A stretch of 64,000 nucleotides of DNA, taken from contig NZ_LSRS01000002.1 in assembly GCF_009932395.1 (NCBI RefSeq), positions 385,077 to 449,076 of the forward strand. The letters run 5' to 3'. The notes under the pieces were generated by a model, which made no database searches, was not told where the DNA came from, and saw only the letters and a program-made list of their open reading frames with translations. Source of the stretch: Sporotomaculum syntrophicum (GTDB taxonomy: Bacteria > Bacillota > Desulfotomaculia > Desulfotomaculales > Desulfallaceae). Below are positions 25,708-35,195 of this stretch, piece by piece; position 1 is the stretch's first letter, and each line of letters starts with the position of its first letter. Position numbers and translations under genes: made by a program.

Positions 25708-28515
25708 ATGCAGGACAAAATTGTGGTCAGGGGCGCCCGCGCCCATAATTTAAAGAACATTAACGTGGAAATCCCGCGGAATAAACTGGTGGTGATTACT
25801 GGCCTGTCGGGTTCAGGCAAATCCTCCCTGGCTTTTGATACTATTTACGCCGAGGGCCAACGCCGGTATGTAGAGTCTCTGTCAGCCTATGCCCGGCAGT
25901 TTTTGGGTCAGATGGACAAGCCTGATGTGGATTATATTGAAGGTTTGTCTCCGGCCATTTCCATTGACCAGAAGACCACCAGCCATAACCCCCGCTCCAC
26001 CGTGGGTACAGTAACCGAGATTTATGACTATCTGCGGCTGCTTTATGCTCGTGCCGGGCGACCCCATTGTCCCAAGTGCGGCAAACCAATTACCCGCCAG
26101 ACAGTGCAGCAAATTGTGGACCAGCTGTTGGCTATGCCTGAAGGGACCCGACTGCAGCTTTTGGCTCCTGTGGTGCGTGGTAAAAAGGGTGAGCATGTTA
26201 AATTACTGGAGGAAACCCGTAAAGAAGGGTTTGTCCGGGTACGGGTGGACGGTGAAGTACTGGATGTTAACGAGGAAATCAAGCTGGATAAGAACAAAAA
26301 GCATACCATCGAAATCGTGGTGGACCGGGTGATCATCCGCCCGGGCTCAGCCAGGCGGTTGTCTGACTCACTGGAAATCGCCCTTAAGCACGGGAATGGG
26401 GTGGTCGTGGCGGCGGTAGTAAATGGCGAGGAGATTGTTTTTAGCGGAAACTTTGCCTGCACCGACTGCGGTATCAGCATTACTGAGATCACTCCGCGGC
26501 TGTTTTCTTTTAACAGTCCCTTTGGGGCATGCCCGGAATGCACCGGGTTGGGGATTAAACTGGAACTGGACCCGGAACTGATCATCCCAGATAAAAATTT
26601 GTCGATTCGTCAGGGGGCTATCGAACCCTGGATGAAGAGTTTAAACGGCATGCGCTACCTGGAGGCTGTGGCGGAACACTATGATTTTGACCTGGATACC
26701 CCGGTGAGGTTAATGGACCCGGCTCACCTGGATAAACTGCTATACGGCACGGGCAAGGAGGCTATTCAGATTACCTTGTCCAACTCCACGGGCATTCTGC
26801 ATAGCTACCGGTTACCCTTCGAGGGTGTAATGAATAATCTGAACCGCCGATATAAGGAAACCAACTCGGACTGGATGCGGGAAGAGATTGAAGGGTACAT
26901 GAGCACAAAACCCTGTCCGGTCTGCCACGGTGCCCGGCTTAAGCCTGAAGCGCTGGCGGTTACCCTGGGGGGTCTTTCGATTAGCGAAGTTACTGCCATG
27001 CCGGTGCTTGATCTGCGCGACTTTTTGCAGGAAGTGGAGCTGAGCGAGCGGGAGCGTCTGATTGCACGGCAGGTGCTCAAGGAAATTGTGGACAGGCTTA
27101 ACTTTTTAATCAACGTGGGCTTGGATTACCTGACTTTAGACCGGGCGTCGGGTACGCTCTCGGGCGGCGAGGCCCAGCGTATTCGGCTGGCTACCCAGAT
27201 TGGCAGCGGCCTGATGGGGGTACTATATATTTTGGACGAGCCCAGCATTGGACTGCACCAGCGGGACAACCGCCGGCTGCTGAAAACGCTTATGCACCTG
27301 CGGGATCTGGGCAATACGCTGATCGTGGTGGAGCATGATGAGGAGACGATTTATGCGGCTGACCATATTATAGATATTGGACCCGGTGCCGGGGAACACG
27401 GCGGTTACCTGGTGGCCAGTGGCTCGGTACAGGATATCATGCAGACCCCTGAATCCATCACCGGGCAGTATTTGAGCGGGCAAAAATTTATCCCGGTGCC
27501 CAAGGTGCGCCGTCAACCCGGCAGTAAAACCCTTACTGTGGTGGGGGCCAGGGAACATAACCTAAAGAATGTTGATGTGGTCTTTCCTCTGGGGCTATTC
27601 ATCTGTGTCACCGGTGTGTCCGGTTCGGGCAAAAGCACACTGGTGAACGAAATTCTTTATAAAAAACTGGCCTATGAGCTGCACCGGGCAAAGGCGAAGC
27701 CGGGGGATTGTCGGGAAATCCTTGGTATGGAGCACCTGGATAAGGTGATTGAGGTGAGCCAGTCGCCAATCGGGCGTACACCTCGCTCCAACCCGGTTAC
27801 TTATACCGGTGTATTTACCGACATCAGGGACCTTTTTGCCCAGACCCCCGAGGCTAGGGCACGGGGCTATCGGCCGGGCAGGTTTAGCTTTAATGTTAAG
27901 GGCGGTCGTTGTGAGGCCTGCCGCGGGGACGGAATAATTACCATAGAAATGCACTTCTTGCCTGATGTGTACGTGCCCTGCGAGGTGTGCAAGGGTAAAC
28001 GCTATAACCGGGAGACGCTGGAGGTTAAGTATAAGGGTAAAAGTATTGCTGATGTGCTGGATATGACGGTAGAGGAAGCACTGGAATTTTTCCAGTATCA
28101 GCCGAAAATTCAGCGCAAGCTGCAGACGCTGTTCGATGTGGGGCTGGGCTACATCCGCCTTGGCCAGCCTGCCACCGAGCTGTCCGGGGGAGAAGCCCAG
28201 CGGGTTAAGCTGGCCACCGAGCTGTCCCGGCGTTCCAACGGCAAGACATTGTATATCCTGGATGAGCCCACCACAGGCCTGCACATCGCAGATATCCATC
28301 GCCTGCTCAATGTGTTGCACCGGCTGGTGGACGCCGGGGATACCGTATTGGTGATCGAGCATAACCTGGATGTGATAAAAACGGCGGACTATATCATCGA
28401 CTTGGGACCCGAAGGCGGCCATCGGGGCGGCGAAATTCTTGCTGTCGGCACCCCTGAGGAGGTAGCCCAGTCACCGATTTCATATACTGCTAAGTATTTA
28501 AGGGGTCAGGCTTAA
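25708..28515 (+). CDS. uvrA: Excinuclease ABC subunit UvrA
   Basis: UvrA (935 residues) is the damage sensor of nucleotide excision repair. It has two ABC ATPase modules: Walker [15 protein letters not shown] (~31) and [15 protein letters not shown] (~637), two signature/Walker B sets ([16 protein letters not shown] with [14 protein letters not shown], and [16 protein letters not shown] with [11 protein letters not shown]), and zinc-finger cysteine pairs (CPKC, CTDCG, CPEC, CEAC, CEVC). Length is normal. The C-terminal RGQA and stop come from repeat copy 3 (28502-28530), as in uvrB. Start ATG follows ACGGAGG. Confidence 0.98.
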   Translation: MQDKIVVRGARAHNLKNINVEIPRNKLVVITGLSGSGKSSLAFDTIYAEGQRRYVESLSAYARQFLGQMDKPDVDYIEGLSPAISIDQKTTSHNPRSTVGTVTEIYDYLRLLYARAGRPHCPKCGKPITRQTVQQIVDQLLAMPEGTRLQLLAPVVRGKKGEHVKLLEETRKEGFVRVRVDGEVLDVNEEIKLDKNKKHTIEIVVDRVIIRPGSARRLSDSLEIALKHGNGVVVAAVVNGEEIVFSGNFACTDCGISITEITPRLFSFNSPFGACPECTGLGIKLELDPELIIPDKNLSIRQGAIEPWMKSLNGMRYLEAVAEHYDFDLDTPVRLMDPAHLDKLLYGTGKEAIQITLSNSTGILHSYRLPFEGVMNNLNRRYKETNSDWMREEIEGYMSTKPCPVCHGARLKPEALAVTLGGLSISEVTAMPVLDLRDFLQEVELSERERLIARQVLKEIVDRLNFLINVGLDYLTLDRASGTLSGGEAQRIRLATQIGSGLMGVLYILDEPSIGLHQRDNRRLLKTLMHLRDLGNTLIVVEHDEETIYAADHIIDIGPGAGEHGGYLVASGSVQDIMQTPESITGQYLSGQKFIPVPKVRRQPGSKTLTVVGAREHNLKNVDVVFPLGLFICVTGVSGSGKSTLVNEILYKKLAYELHRAKAKPGDCREILGMEHLDKVIEVSQSPIGRTPRSNPVTYTGVFTDIRDLFAQTPEARARGYRPGRFSFNVKGGRCEACRGDGIITIEMHFLPDVYVPCEVCKGKRYNRETLEVKYKGKSIADVLDMTVEEALEFFQYQPKIQRKLQTLFDVGLGYIRLGQPATELSGGEAQRVKLATELSRRSNGKTLYILDEPTTGLHIADIHRLLNVLHRLVDAGDTVLVIEHNLDVIKTADYIIDLGPEGGHRGGEILAVGTPEEVAQSPISYTAKYLRGQA

Positions 28516-28530
28516 ACTTTCTTAAACTTA
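28502..28530 (+). repeat. Dispersed repeat copy 3, overlapping the uvrA 3' end
   Basis: Identical over 29 bases to copy 1. It ends uvrA and lies 77 bases before the RAYT gene, on its upstream side. Confidence 0.88.
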
Positions 28531-28607
28531 TTTAGCAAAATCACTTCATAAAGGAACGCCTGTGCTATAATGAGGTAGCAAATTACTTTGTTGGGAGGGA
28601 TTATGAT

Positions 28608-29477
28608 ATGCCCCGCCAGCCAAGGTTGCATCTGCCTGGGGCTTTTTATCATGTTATGGCTCGTGGCAACCGTAAACAGCATATCTTCCAAGGAAAAGAG
28701 GATTATATAACTTACTTGCGGTTAATGCGACATTATAGCCAGCGTTACAATGTCGAGGTGCACGGGTATGTGCTGCTGCCCAATCACGTGCATATGCTCC
28801 TAAAAATTGGCAATGTCACTCTTGCTAAATTTATGCAGGGCATACAGCAGACCTATACTCAGTATTTCAACAAAGAGCAGCAGCTGGTGGGACATGTGTT
28901 TCAAGGGCGTTATAATAGCATTTATGTGGACAGGGACGAGTACTTGTTGGAGCTTATCCGTTATATTCACCTTAACCCGGTAAAGGCCGGGCTGGTTGAC
29001 GAGCCCTCAGAATATATTTGGTCCAGCCATCGCAGCTATTTTTATAATGACCAGTCCTTTGTTAAAACAGACTTTATCAAACAGCTGCTGGCCCACTACG
29101 GTGGAACGGTAATAGATGATTATAAATTAACACCTGAATCCATTAACCGTCAGCAAAGCCCTTCTAATGTAAATCAATATAACTTAGAGGCTAGACAACC
29201 AATTATGCTATACAAAGGCTTGGAGGATATCATGAGACAGTTATGCAAGGAATTGGAAATAGCTCCTGCAATAATTTTAGGGGCCGGCCGCGGTAGCCGG
29301 GCAGTGCTGGCTCGGCGATTGTTTGCTTATCTGGCCTGCCGCTTGGCCGGCCATCGTTTGCGTGACGTAGCCAGTTATTTAGGCTGCAGCGAAGTAACCA
29401 CTTCCAAGTCAGTTAAATGGGTGGAGGAAAATCTGTCTGCTGAGGAAATAGATGGGGTCAGGCTTAAACTTTCTTAA
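28608..29477 (+). CDS. REP-associated tyrosine transposase (RAYT, Y1 family)
   Basis: This 289-residue protein has the Y1 HUH transposase domain: LHLPGAFYHVMARGNRKQ at the start, the HxH metal motif in LLPNHVHMLLK (~62-72), VFQGRYNSIYVD, and the likely catalytic Tyr in LIRYIHLNPVKAGLV (~121-135). The C-terminal part (~205-289) is helical with a DnaA-like helix-turn-helix (LRDVASYLGCSEVTTSKSV), as in many long RAYTs. RAYTs nick single-stranded DNA at associated palindromic repeats. Such repeats flank the gene on both sides, and one encodes its last seven residues (VRLKLS and stop). A TATAAT lies at 28566. Confidence 0.9.
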   Translation: MPRQPRLHLPGAFYHVMARGNRKQHIFQGKEDYITYLRLMRHYSQRYNVEVHGYVLLPNHVHMLLKIGNVTLAKFMQGIQQTYTQYFNKEQQLVGHVFQGRYNSIYVDRDEYLLELIRYIHLNPVKAGLVDEPSEYIWSSHRSYFYNDQSFVKTDFIKQLLAHYGGTVIDDYKLTPESINRQQSPSNVNQYNLEARQPIMLYKGLEDIMRQLCKELEIAPAIILGAGRGSRAVLARRLFAYLACRLAGHRLRDVASYLGCSEVTTSKSVKWVEENLSAEEIDGVRLKLS

Positions 29478-29542
29478 ATCAACCATGCAAACCATATATT
29501 ACGATAATATAGTTACTTTAATAAAGTTAAAGCCTGACCCCT
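29454..29542. repeat. RAYT-associated palindrome: repeat copy 4 and its inverted partner
   Basis: The direct copy at 29454-29478 and an inverted copy at about 29518-29542 (GCCTGACCCC side) form an imperfect inverted repeat with arms of about 25 bases and two or three differences, separated by a 39-base AT-rich spacer. The left arm codes the end of the RAYT protein, and the right arm ends just before the uvrC ribosome site. This is the structure expected for a REP-type substrate of the adjacent transposase. Confidence 0.85.
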
Positions 29543-29557
29543 TAGGGGGTGGTGGAA

Positions 29558-31405
29558 GTGCGTGATAAGCTGGCTCAGCTGCCTGATAGTCCCGGGGTGT
29601 ACTTGTTCCGGGACGGCAGTGAGCAAATTATCTATGTGGGTAAGGCGGTATCTCTGAAGAGCCGGGTGCGGTCTTACTTCAGCTCTGCGGCTGAGCGTGA
29701 TGCCAAGGTGCGGGCGATGATGGGGCGGGCCAGGGATTTTGAGTATATCACCACCGATTCCGAGGTGGAAGCTTTGATTCTGGAGGCTAACTTAATCAAG
29801 GAGCATCGCCCCCGGTACAATATCAGCCTTAAGGATGATAAAACTTATCCTTATCTCAAGGTAACCACCAATGAGCAGTACCCCCGGGTCTTCATTACCC
29901 GGCGGGTGATTAAGGACGGTGCCCGTTATTTCGGCCCATACACCCATGTGGGAGCGGTGCACGAAACTCTGAAGCTGCTAAGGCGCATTTTTCCCCTGCG
30001 CACCTGCAAGCAGCAGGTGCTCGCCCCGCGCAGCCGGCCTTGCTTGAACCAGCATATCAAGCGGTGCTTGGGTCCTTGCTGTGATTTGGTTACTCCTGAG
30101 GAATACCGCAAGCTTGTGGACGGGGTACTGCTCTTTATGGAGGGCAAACAGGAGGACCTGGTGGAGGGGTTGCGCCAGCGCATGGAAGAGGCTGCAGTTA
30201 ACCTGGAGTTTGAGCGGGCTGCCGAGCTGCGGGATCAGCTGCTGGCCGTGGAACAGGTGATGGAACGACAAAAAATTGTGTCTTCGGATAACAACGACCG
30301 GGATGTGCTGGCCATGGCCCGTGGGCAGGATGAGGCCTGCGTGATGGTGTTCTTTGTACGGGGCGGCAAGCTGATCGGTCGGGAACACTTTATGGTGGAG
30401 GGCACCGCCGATATGAGCAGGGATGAGGTGCTCACGGCTTTCCTGAAACAATATTACCTGCGGGCTGAATTTGTGCCCCGGGAGGTGCTGGTGGAGAATG
30501 TGCTGGCCGGGGAAGTCGAGGTGCTGGAGCACTGGCTTAGCGACAAGCGCGGCGGACGGGTGTACCTGATCAGGCCCCAGCGGGGGGATAAAAAGCGCCT
30601 GGTGGATTTGGCGGGACGCAATGCTCTGCTTGTGTTGCAGGAGGTGGAAACCGGGCGGGCGGTGCGGAAGGACGAACTCCAGCAGGCGCTGCAGCAGCTG
30701 GCTGAGACACTGGAATTAAAGACTCTGCCTCTACGCATGGAATGCTATGATATTTCCAATACCCAGGGCACTGAGTCGGTAGCTTCCATGGTGGTGTTTG
30801 AGGAGGGCAAACCGGCGCCCCATCAGTACAGGCGGTTTAAGATAAAAACCGTTACCGGCCCGGATGACTTTGCATCGATGCGTGAGGTACTGAACCGGCG
30901 GCTGGCTCGAGGTCGAGAGGAGCGCGAGCTGGTTAATACAGGGCAAATGTCCAGCCGGGATGCCAAGTTTCAACGCTTCCCCGATCTTCTGGTGGTGGAT
31001 GGTGGCAAGGGGCAGCTTTCTTCTGCGGTAGCGTCTCTTGAGGAACAGGGCTTTAGTTACCTACCTGTTTGCGGGCTGGCTAAGGAGGAGGAATTAATCT
31101 TTCTGCCCGGCCGGGCCGAGCCCGTGCGTTTGCCCGAAAATTCCCCGGCCTTGAAAATGTTGCAGCGGCTGCGGGACGAGGCGCACCGGTTTGCCGTGAC
31201 CTACCATCGCCGTCTGCGGGTCCAGCGCAACCTCAAATCGATGTTGGAGGAAATCGACGGTATCGGCGCGGTGCGCCGTCGGGAATTACTCAAAGCTTTT
31301 GGCTCGGTGGAGAAAATCCAGGCTGCTGCCCTGGAGGAGCTTGTTGCGGTGCCCGGCATGAACCAGCGTGCCGCTCAGGCGGTATACGATTTTTTTCGGA
31401 ACTAG
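29558..31405 (+). CDS. uvrC: Excinuclease ABC subunit UvrC
   Basis: UvrC (~615 residues) makes both cuts around DNA damage. It has the GIY-YIG nuclease domain (PGVYLFRDG and IIYVGKAVSLKSRVRSYF), a UVR motif that meets UvrB (NLEFERAAELRDQL, ~205-218), an RNase-H-like nuclease domain (MECYDISNTQGTESVASMV and DLLVVDGGKGQLSSA) and C-terminal helix-hairpin-helix repeats. GTG 29558 is chosen because AGGGGGTGG sits seven bases upstream; GTG codons at 29549/29552 lie within that site. Its ribosome site directly abuts the RAYT palindrome, so insertion or rearrangement there could alter uvrC expression. Confidence 0.96.
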   Translation: MRDKLAQLPDSPGVYLFRDGSEQIIYVGKAVSLKSRVRSYFSSAAERDAKVRAMMGRARDFEYITTDSEVEALILEANLIKEHRPRYNISLKDDKTYPYLKVTTNEQYPRVFITRRVIKDGARYFGPYTHVGAVHETLKLLRRIFPLRTCKQQVLAPRSRPCLNQHIKRCLGPCCDLVTPEEYRKLVDGVLLFMEGKQEDLVEGLRQRMEEAAVNLEFERAAELRDQLLAVEQVMERQKIVSSDNNDRDVLAMARGQDEACVMVFFVRGGKLIGREHFMVEGTADMSRDEVLTAFLKQYYLRAEFVPREVLVENVLAGEVEVLEHWLSDKRGGRVYLIRPQRGDKKRLVDLAGRNALLVLQEVETGRAVRKDELQQALQQLAETLELKTLPLRMECYDISNTQGTESVASMVVFEEGKPAPHQYRRFKIKTVTGPDDFASMREVLNRRLARGREERELVNTGQMSSRDAKFQRFPDLLVVDGGKGQLSSAVASLEEQGFSYLPVCGLAKEEELIFLPGRAEPVRLPENSPALKMLQRLRDEAHRFAVTYHRRLRVQRNLKSMLEEIDGIGAVRRRELLKAFGSVEKIQAAALEELVAVPGMNQRAAQAVYDFFRN

Positions 31406-31632
31406 GGCCGGCAAGGAAGGCAATTAACAGATGGCTGCATAGGGGTTGCAAATGATTAAGCGCATTAATAACTGGCGGCAATCTCTATGCCTGCATATTC
31501 AGGGGACGTTTTAGATGTGCCTGTCTTTGGAAGCTATCCTATGGGCTTCATGCATAAAAATCAATACAGCATTAAAACCCATCTTTAATAAAACAATGGT
31601 TAGAGGCATAGGTCATTTAGGGGGCAATAAAA

Positions 31633-32451
31633 TTGAGTAAAGGCCAATATAAATTGCTGGCTGTGGATTTAGACGATACCATCCTGAATTCCCGGTTGAT
31701 AATCCCCGATTGCTCGCGCCTGGCCGTTGAGCAGGCGCGGCAGGCCGGGGTGCGAGTGATATTGGCAACTGGTCGGATGTTCTGTTCGGCACTGCCTTTT
31801 GCCCGGGAACTGGGGGTGGAGGATTATTTGATGACCTACCAGGGGGGACTGGTGAAGCATGCCGTGACCGGTGATGTCTTGTTACACCGGCCGGTGCCCC
31901 TTGAGCTGGCACTGGAGGTAAATGAGCTGGTGAACCGGTATGGCTACCATGTTAATATTTACCTGGATGACGTGCCCTACATAGCGCGGCAAACCAAGGA
32001 AAGTGAGCTGTACACTTCTATTTCCCGCATCCCCATGGAAGAGGTGGGCGACCTTGGGTCCTTTCTCCGTGAACGGGCTCAGGACCCCACTAAGATTGTG
32101 GTGGTTACCCGGGAGGAGTTGATTGATCGCTTGCAGGAAGAGGTACAGCCACTGTTTGGGCATCTCTTGCATATTTCCAAGTCCAAACCTCATTTTCTGG
32201 AGTTTTCCCACCCGCAGGGGAACAAGGGCGATGCTCTGGCGGCCATTGCCGGATACTACGGCGTGGCGCGGGAGGAAATCATTGCAGTGGGGGACAGTTA
32301 CAATGATCTGGAAATGCTTGATTATGCCGGGTTAGGGGTAGTGGTGGGCAATGCCCGCCCGGAAATCCAAGCCCGGGCTGATTACGTGTGCCGGAGTAAT
32401 GATGAGTGTGGTGTGGCTGAAGTGGTGGAGAAATTTATTTTAAACGCGTAA
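31633..32451 (+). CDS. Cof-type HAD hydrolase
   Basis: This 272-residue phosphatase of the HAD superfamily has motif I VDLDDTILN (~10-18) with the nucleophile Asp and acid/base Asp, motif II ATGR, and motifs III/IV KGDAL and VGDSYNDLEMLDYAG (~217-231). The large C2B cap (~85-190) is typical of Cof enzymes, which remove phosphate from sugar phosphates or flavin/pyridoxal cofactors; the substrate cannot be told from sequence. The start is TTG 31633, eight bases after AGGGGG. The gene stands alone between uvrC and pgi. Confidence 0.88.
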   Translation: MSKGQYKLLAVDLDDTILNSRLIIPDCSRLAVEQARQAGVRVILATGRMFCSALPFARELGVEDYLMTYQGGLVKHAVTGDVLLHRPVPLELALEVNELVNRYGYHVNIYLDDVPYIARQTKESELYTSISRIPMEEVGDLGSFLRERAQDPTKIVVVTREELIDRLQEEVQPLFGHLLHISKSKPHFLEFSHPQGNKGDALAAIAGYYGVAREEIIAVGDSYNDLEMLDYAGLGVVVGNARPEIQARADYVCRSNDECGVAEVVEKFILNA

Positions 32452-32512
32452 AGTTCAACTTTTAGCCTGCATATTGCCTGTAGTTTTTCAATAGGTATAA
32501 CTTAAAACAGAT

Positions 32513-32547
32513 AAGCCTGACCCCTATTGCAGTTTGGTGGTCAGGCT
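32513..32547. repeat. Short hairpin derived from the dispersed repeat
   Basis: AAGCCTGACCCC (32513-32524, inverted core) and GGTCAGGCT (32539-32547) form an inverted pair with about 16 bases between, next to the full copy at 32581-32609. Confidence 0.6.
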
Positions 32548-32580
32548 ATATCTATATAATGCTGGTATGGAAATTAACAG

Positions 32581-32609
32581 TTAGTTTAAGAAAGTTTAAG
32601 CCTGACCCC
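32581..32609 (-). repeat. Dispersed repeat copy 5, inverted, overlapping the pgi 3' end
   Basis: A 29-base copy on the minus strand, identical to the family consensus through CTTTCTTAAAC. It encodes the last residues VRLKLS and the stop of pgi, in the same frame as at the RAYT gene. Confidence 0.88.
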
Positions 32610-33977
32610 ATTGTATCGGGCTACTGCTTTTTCGTAATCTGGGCGCTTTTGGCTGTAGTCTTGCCGTCCCATTAGTGCATAGGTGATGTTTTTGCCTTCT
32701 TCCACACCGGGCTGGTCAAAGGGGTTGATGTTGTAAAGGTTAGCCGTGTATACCACCAGGGCTTCATAGAAATATAACAGCGCGCCCAGCGTTTCCGGGG
32801 AGACCTCCTTCAAGGTAATCCGGTAGCAGGGCCGGCCTGCGCCCACCAGGGTCATTTCGGTGGCCAGCTGTTCAATGTCCAGCTGCTCGCTCATGGTATG
32901 TCCGGTGAAGTAAGCGTATTCTTTCTCTTCCGGGAAGGCTTCCGGCAAAGTGATATCCACAGGAAAACTGTCAATCTTGACAAAACCCAGCACTTTATCT
33001 GCGGGGCCTTCCTTATAAAGCTGTAGTATGGAATGCTGATCCGTGGCTCCAAGACTGGTCAGCGGCGTGGTGCCAGCGTAAACTACCTGGCCGTCCAGAT
33101 TTATTTTTTTGCCCAGGCTTTCCGCCCATAATTGCACAAACCACAAGCCGAATTCTAACAGCAGGCTGCTGTAATTAAACAGCACGTGGATAGATTTACC
33201 TTTCCTGGCCAGTTCATAAAGGCAGGTGCCCAGACCAAACAGGGCGTTTTGCGGTAAAGGGGTGTCAATGATGGATTGATGCACCGTTGCCGCGCCGGCC
33301 AGTAGCCGGGTGCTATCAACACCGGTAATTTCAGCGGGCAGAAAGCCCACTGAGGATAAAACAGAATAACGGCCGCCCAGGTTTTTGGGAATATGCAGCA
33401 GGTGGCAGCCCAGCTGTTGGGCAATATGATTTATGCCGTTGTCACCGGAGTCGCAGATAATCACGATGTCCTCCTTGCGTCCGCCGGCGGCCTTGTATTG
33501 GTCATAGAAGAAAATAAATTGCGCTGCGGTTTCCGGGGTGGAACCAGATTTACTGGTATAAATGATAGCGGTTTTTGCTATATTAATCACACCCAGCACC
33601 TTGGTGATCAGTACAGGGTCCAGGTTATCCAGGATAAACAGCCGGGGCTGAGCATGTTTTTCCAGGTTGTAAAAAGGGCCGTGCAAAAACTGCAATACTG
33701 CTTTAGTCCCCAGCGCTGAGCCACCGATGCCCAGGAGTAGTATATCATCGTATTTTTCACCCAGGGTTTTAGCCAGATTCTTGATATGGGGGATGGCGTC
33801 GGCCTCGCCGAAGGACAGGGTGATCGGTGAGGTTTTATCCTTAAGCGCAGTTTGGAATTTGGCGAAGGCAGGCCCGTATTGGGCTGCAAACTGCTCAAAG
33901 TCAGCCCTGGGTATAAAGTTGGCCGTGTCTTGCTCACTAAATAAACTACCTATATCAATAGTAATCAAGCTTTGCAT
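32586..33977 (-). CDS. pgi: Glucose-6-phosphate isomerase
   Basis: This 463-residue enzyme interconverts glucose-6-phosphate and fructose-6-phosphate. The sugar isomerase signatures are LLLGIGGSALGTKAVLQFL, IYTSKSGSTPETAAQF and GGRYSVLSSVGFLPAE; the C-terminal LVAGRPCYRI-like and FDQPGVEEGKNITYALM segments are also present. It is the short bacterial type. The gene runs opposite to its neighbours. Its C-terminal tail VRLKLS comes from repeat copy 5, an unusual ending that replaces or extends the native one. Confidence 0.95.
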   Translation of the reverse strand: MQSLITIDIGSLFSEQDTANFIPRADFEQFAAQYGPAFAKFQTALKDKTSPITLSFGEADAIPHIKNLAKTLGEKYDDILLLGIGGSALGTKAVLQFLHGPFYNLEKHAQPRLFILDNLDPVLITKVLGVINIAKTAIIYTSKSGSTPETAAQFIFFYDQYKAAGGRKEDIVIICDSGDNGINHIAQQLGCHLLHIPKNLGGRYSVLSSVGFLPAEITGVDSTRLLAGAATVHQSIIDTPLPQNALFGLGTCLYELARKGKSIHVLFNYSSLLLEFGLWFVQLWAESLGKKINLDGQVVYAGTTPLTSLGATDQHSILQLYKEGPADKVLGFVKIDSFPVDITLPEAFPEEKEYAYFTGHTMSEQLDIEQLATEMTLVGAGRPCYRITLKEVSPETLGALLYFYEALVVYTANLYNINPFDQPGVEEGKNITYALMGRQDYSQKRPDYEKAVARYNGVRLKLS

Positions 33978-34328
33978 TTGTTCACATCCTTATTATTAGT
34001 TCTGTTTTAGTATAACCGCAGGATAGGAGGTTATTTGCGCAACAAGCTCGGTCTAAATTATTGTAGCTGTTATGCTTTAATTAGGATTTATCTGTCAATT
34101 ATTATACTTGATTTTTTAGAATTTTTAAAGAATAGGTTGGCAGGAATTTAACACTACTTGTATAAGATGGTATGGCAGGTTAAATTTATGTCAGGACAAC
34201 AAAATATATTACGACACTAGCAAAAAGTTTTGTAGTGGGGTAAATATAGTGTTATCGTGAATAAATTGTTTTGGGTTGAGATATGTTAAAATATCAGCAG
34301 TGTTAACTCAAACAGGAGTACCGGTGCT
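33978..34328 (+). other. AT-rich gap between pgi and the PHP gene
   Basis: This 351-base divergent intergenic stretch holds no convincing gene. It includes GCAGGAATT at 34140, which resembles a sigma-H -35 but lacks a good -10, and GATATGTTAAAAT near 34290, a possible -10 region for the PHP gene. I see no hairpin terminator or riboswitch. Confidence 0.5.
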
Positions 34329-35132
34329 ATGCAGCTGTTTGCTGATTGGCATGTACATACTAGTTACAGTGACGGGCGGGCTACGCTTGAGGAAATGGTG
34401 GCGGCGGCGGCCAGCTGCGGGCTGGATGAGGTGGCAGTTACCGATCACGGCCCCCGAGCCATGTTTATCGGTGTTCGGGAGGCCGGGGTTTATCAAGAGC
34501 TTAAGGAACAGGCTGCCCGGCTGGCGGAACACTACCCGGTGCGAGTGCTGGTAGGTGCTGAGGCTAATGTGATTAGCTTGTCCGGGGAGATCGATTTGCC
34601 GGCGTCCATCATTAAGGAGCTGGATATATTGGCAGCCGGGCTGCATCCCCAGGTTTGGTGCCTGCCGTGGTGGCAAACAGTGACCTGGATTTTGCCCAAC
34701 CGGCTGGGTAAAGCAGTAGGGTCAATTCGGGAAAAAATGCGTGAGGCTAATACCCTGGCGCTGGTAGCTGCAGTGCGCCAAAACCCGCTAACTTTTATCT
34801 CTCACCCTGGTTTAGGTATGGCTGTAGATCTAGACGAGGTAGCCCGGGCCTGTGCAGTAACCGGATGCGCCATGGAGATTAATACCGGTCACCATTATGT
34901 CCGGGATAAGGTGGTGTTATCTGCGTTGCGTGAAGGGGCTCGGCTAGTGGTGAACAGTGATGCTCATGTCCCTGGGACAGTGGGTAAGTTGGATATTGGT
35001 ATTAAGCTGCTGGACAAGTACCGGGTACCGCCGGAGCAGGTACTAAATGCCCGCCCGGCTCCCCAAAAGGTAGAATCCAGGCTACCAGTCTTTACAGCTA
35101 TAGCCGGGCGGATGGTGTCACCGCCCTCGTGA
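34329..35132 (+). CDS. PHP-domain phosphoesterase
   Basis: This 267-residue protein has the metal motifs of PHP phosphatases: WHVHTSYSDG (~7-16), VTDHGPR (~37-43), a Glu in GAEANVI (~78), SHPGLG (~157) and NSDAHVPGTVG (~219-229). Relatives remove phosphate from histidinol-phosphate or nucleotides (YcdX-like). No histidine biosynthesis gene is nearby, so the substrate is open. The start ATG follows CAGGAGTACC. rapZ follows 63 bases downstream; PHP genes are often beside rapZ in clostridia. Confidence 0.88.
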   Translation: MQLFADWHVHTSYSDGRATLEEMVAAAASCGLDEVAVTDHGPRAMFIGVREAGVYQELKEQAARLAEHYPVRVLVGAEANVISLSGEIDLPASIIKELDILAAGLHPQVWCLPWWQTVTWILPNRLGKAVGSIREKMREANTLALVAAVRQNPLTFISHPGLGMAVDLDEVARACAVTGCAMEINTGHHYVRDKVVLSALREGARLVVNSDAHVPGTVGKLDIGIKLLDKYRVPPEQVLNARPAPQKVESRLPVFTAIAGRMVSPPS

Positions 35133-35195
35133 ATCATGTAGATGAAACTAGTCAATTTATGTTGAACTAGTTGATATAAAAGGGGTTAGTTTCTA

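Noticed and set aside
34140..34166. Sigma-H promoter before the PHP gene
   Set aside because: The -35 (GCAGGAATT) is good, but the -10 position reads GTATAAGAT without a GAAT core, and it is far from the start.
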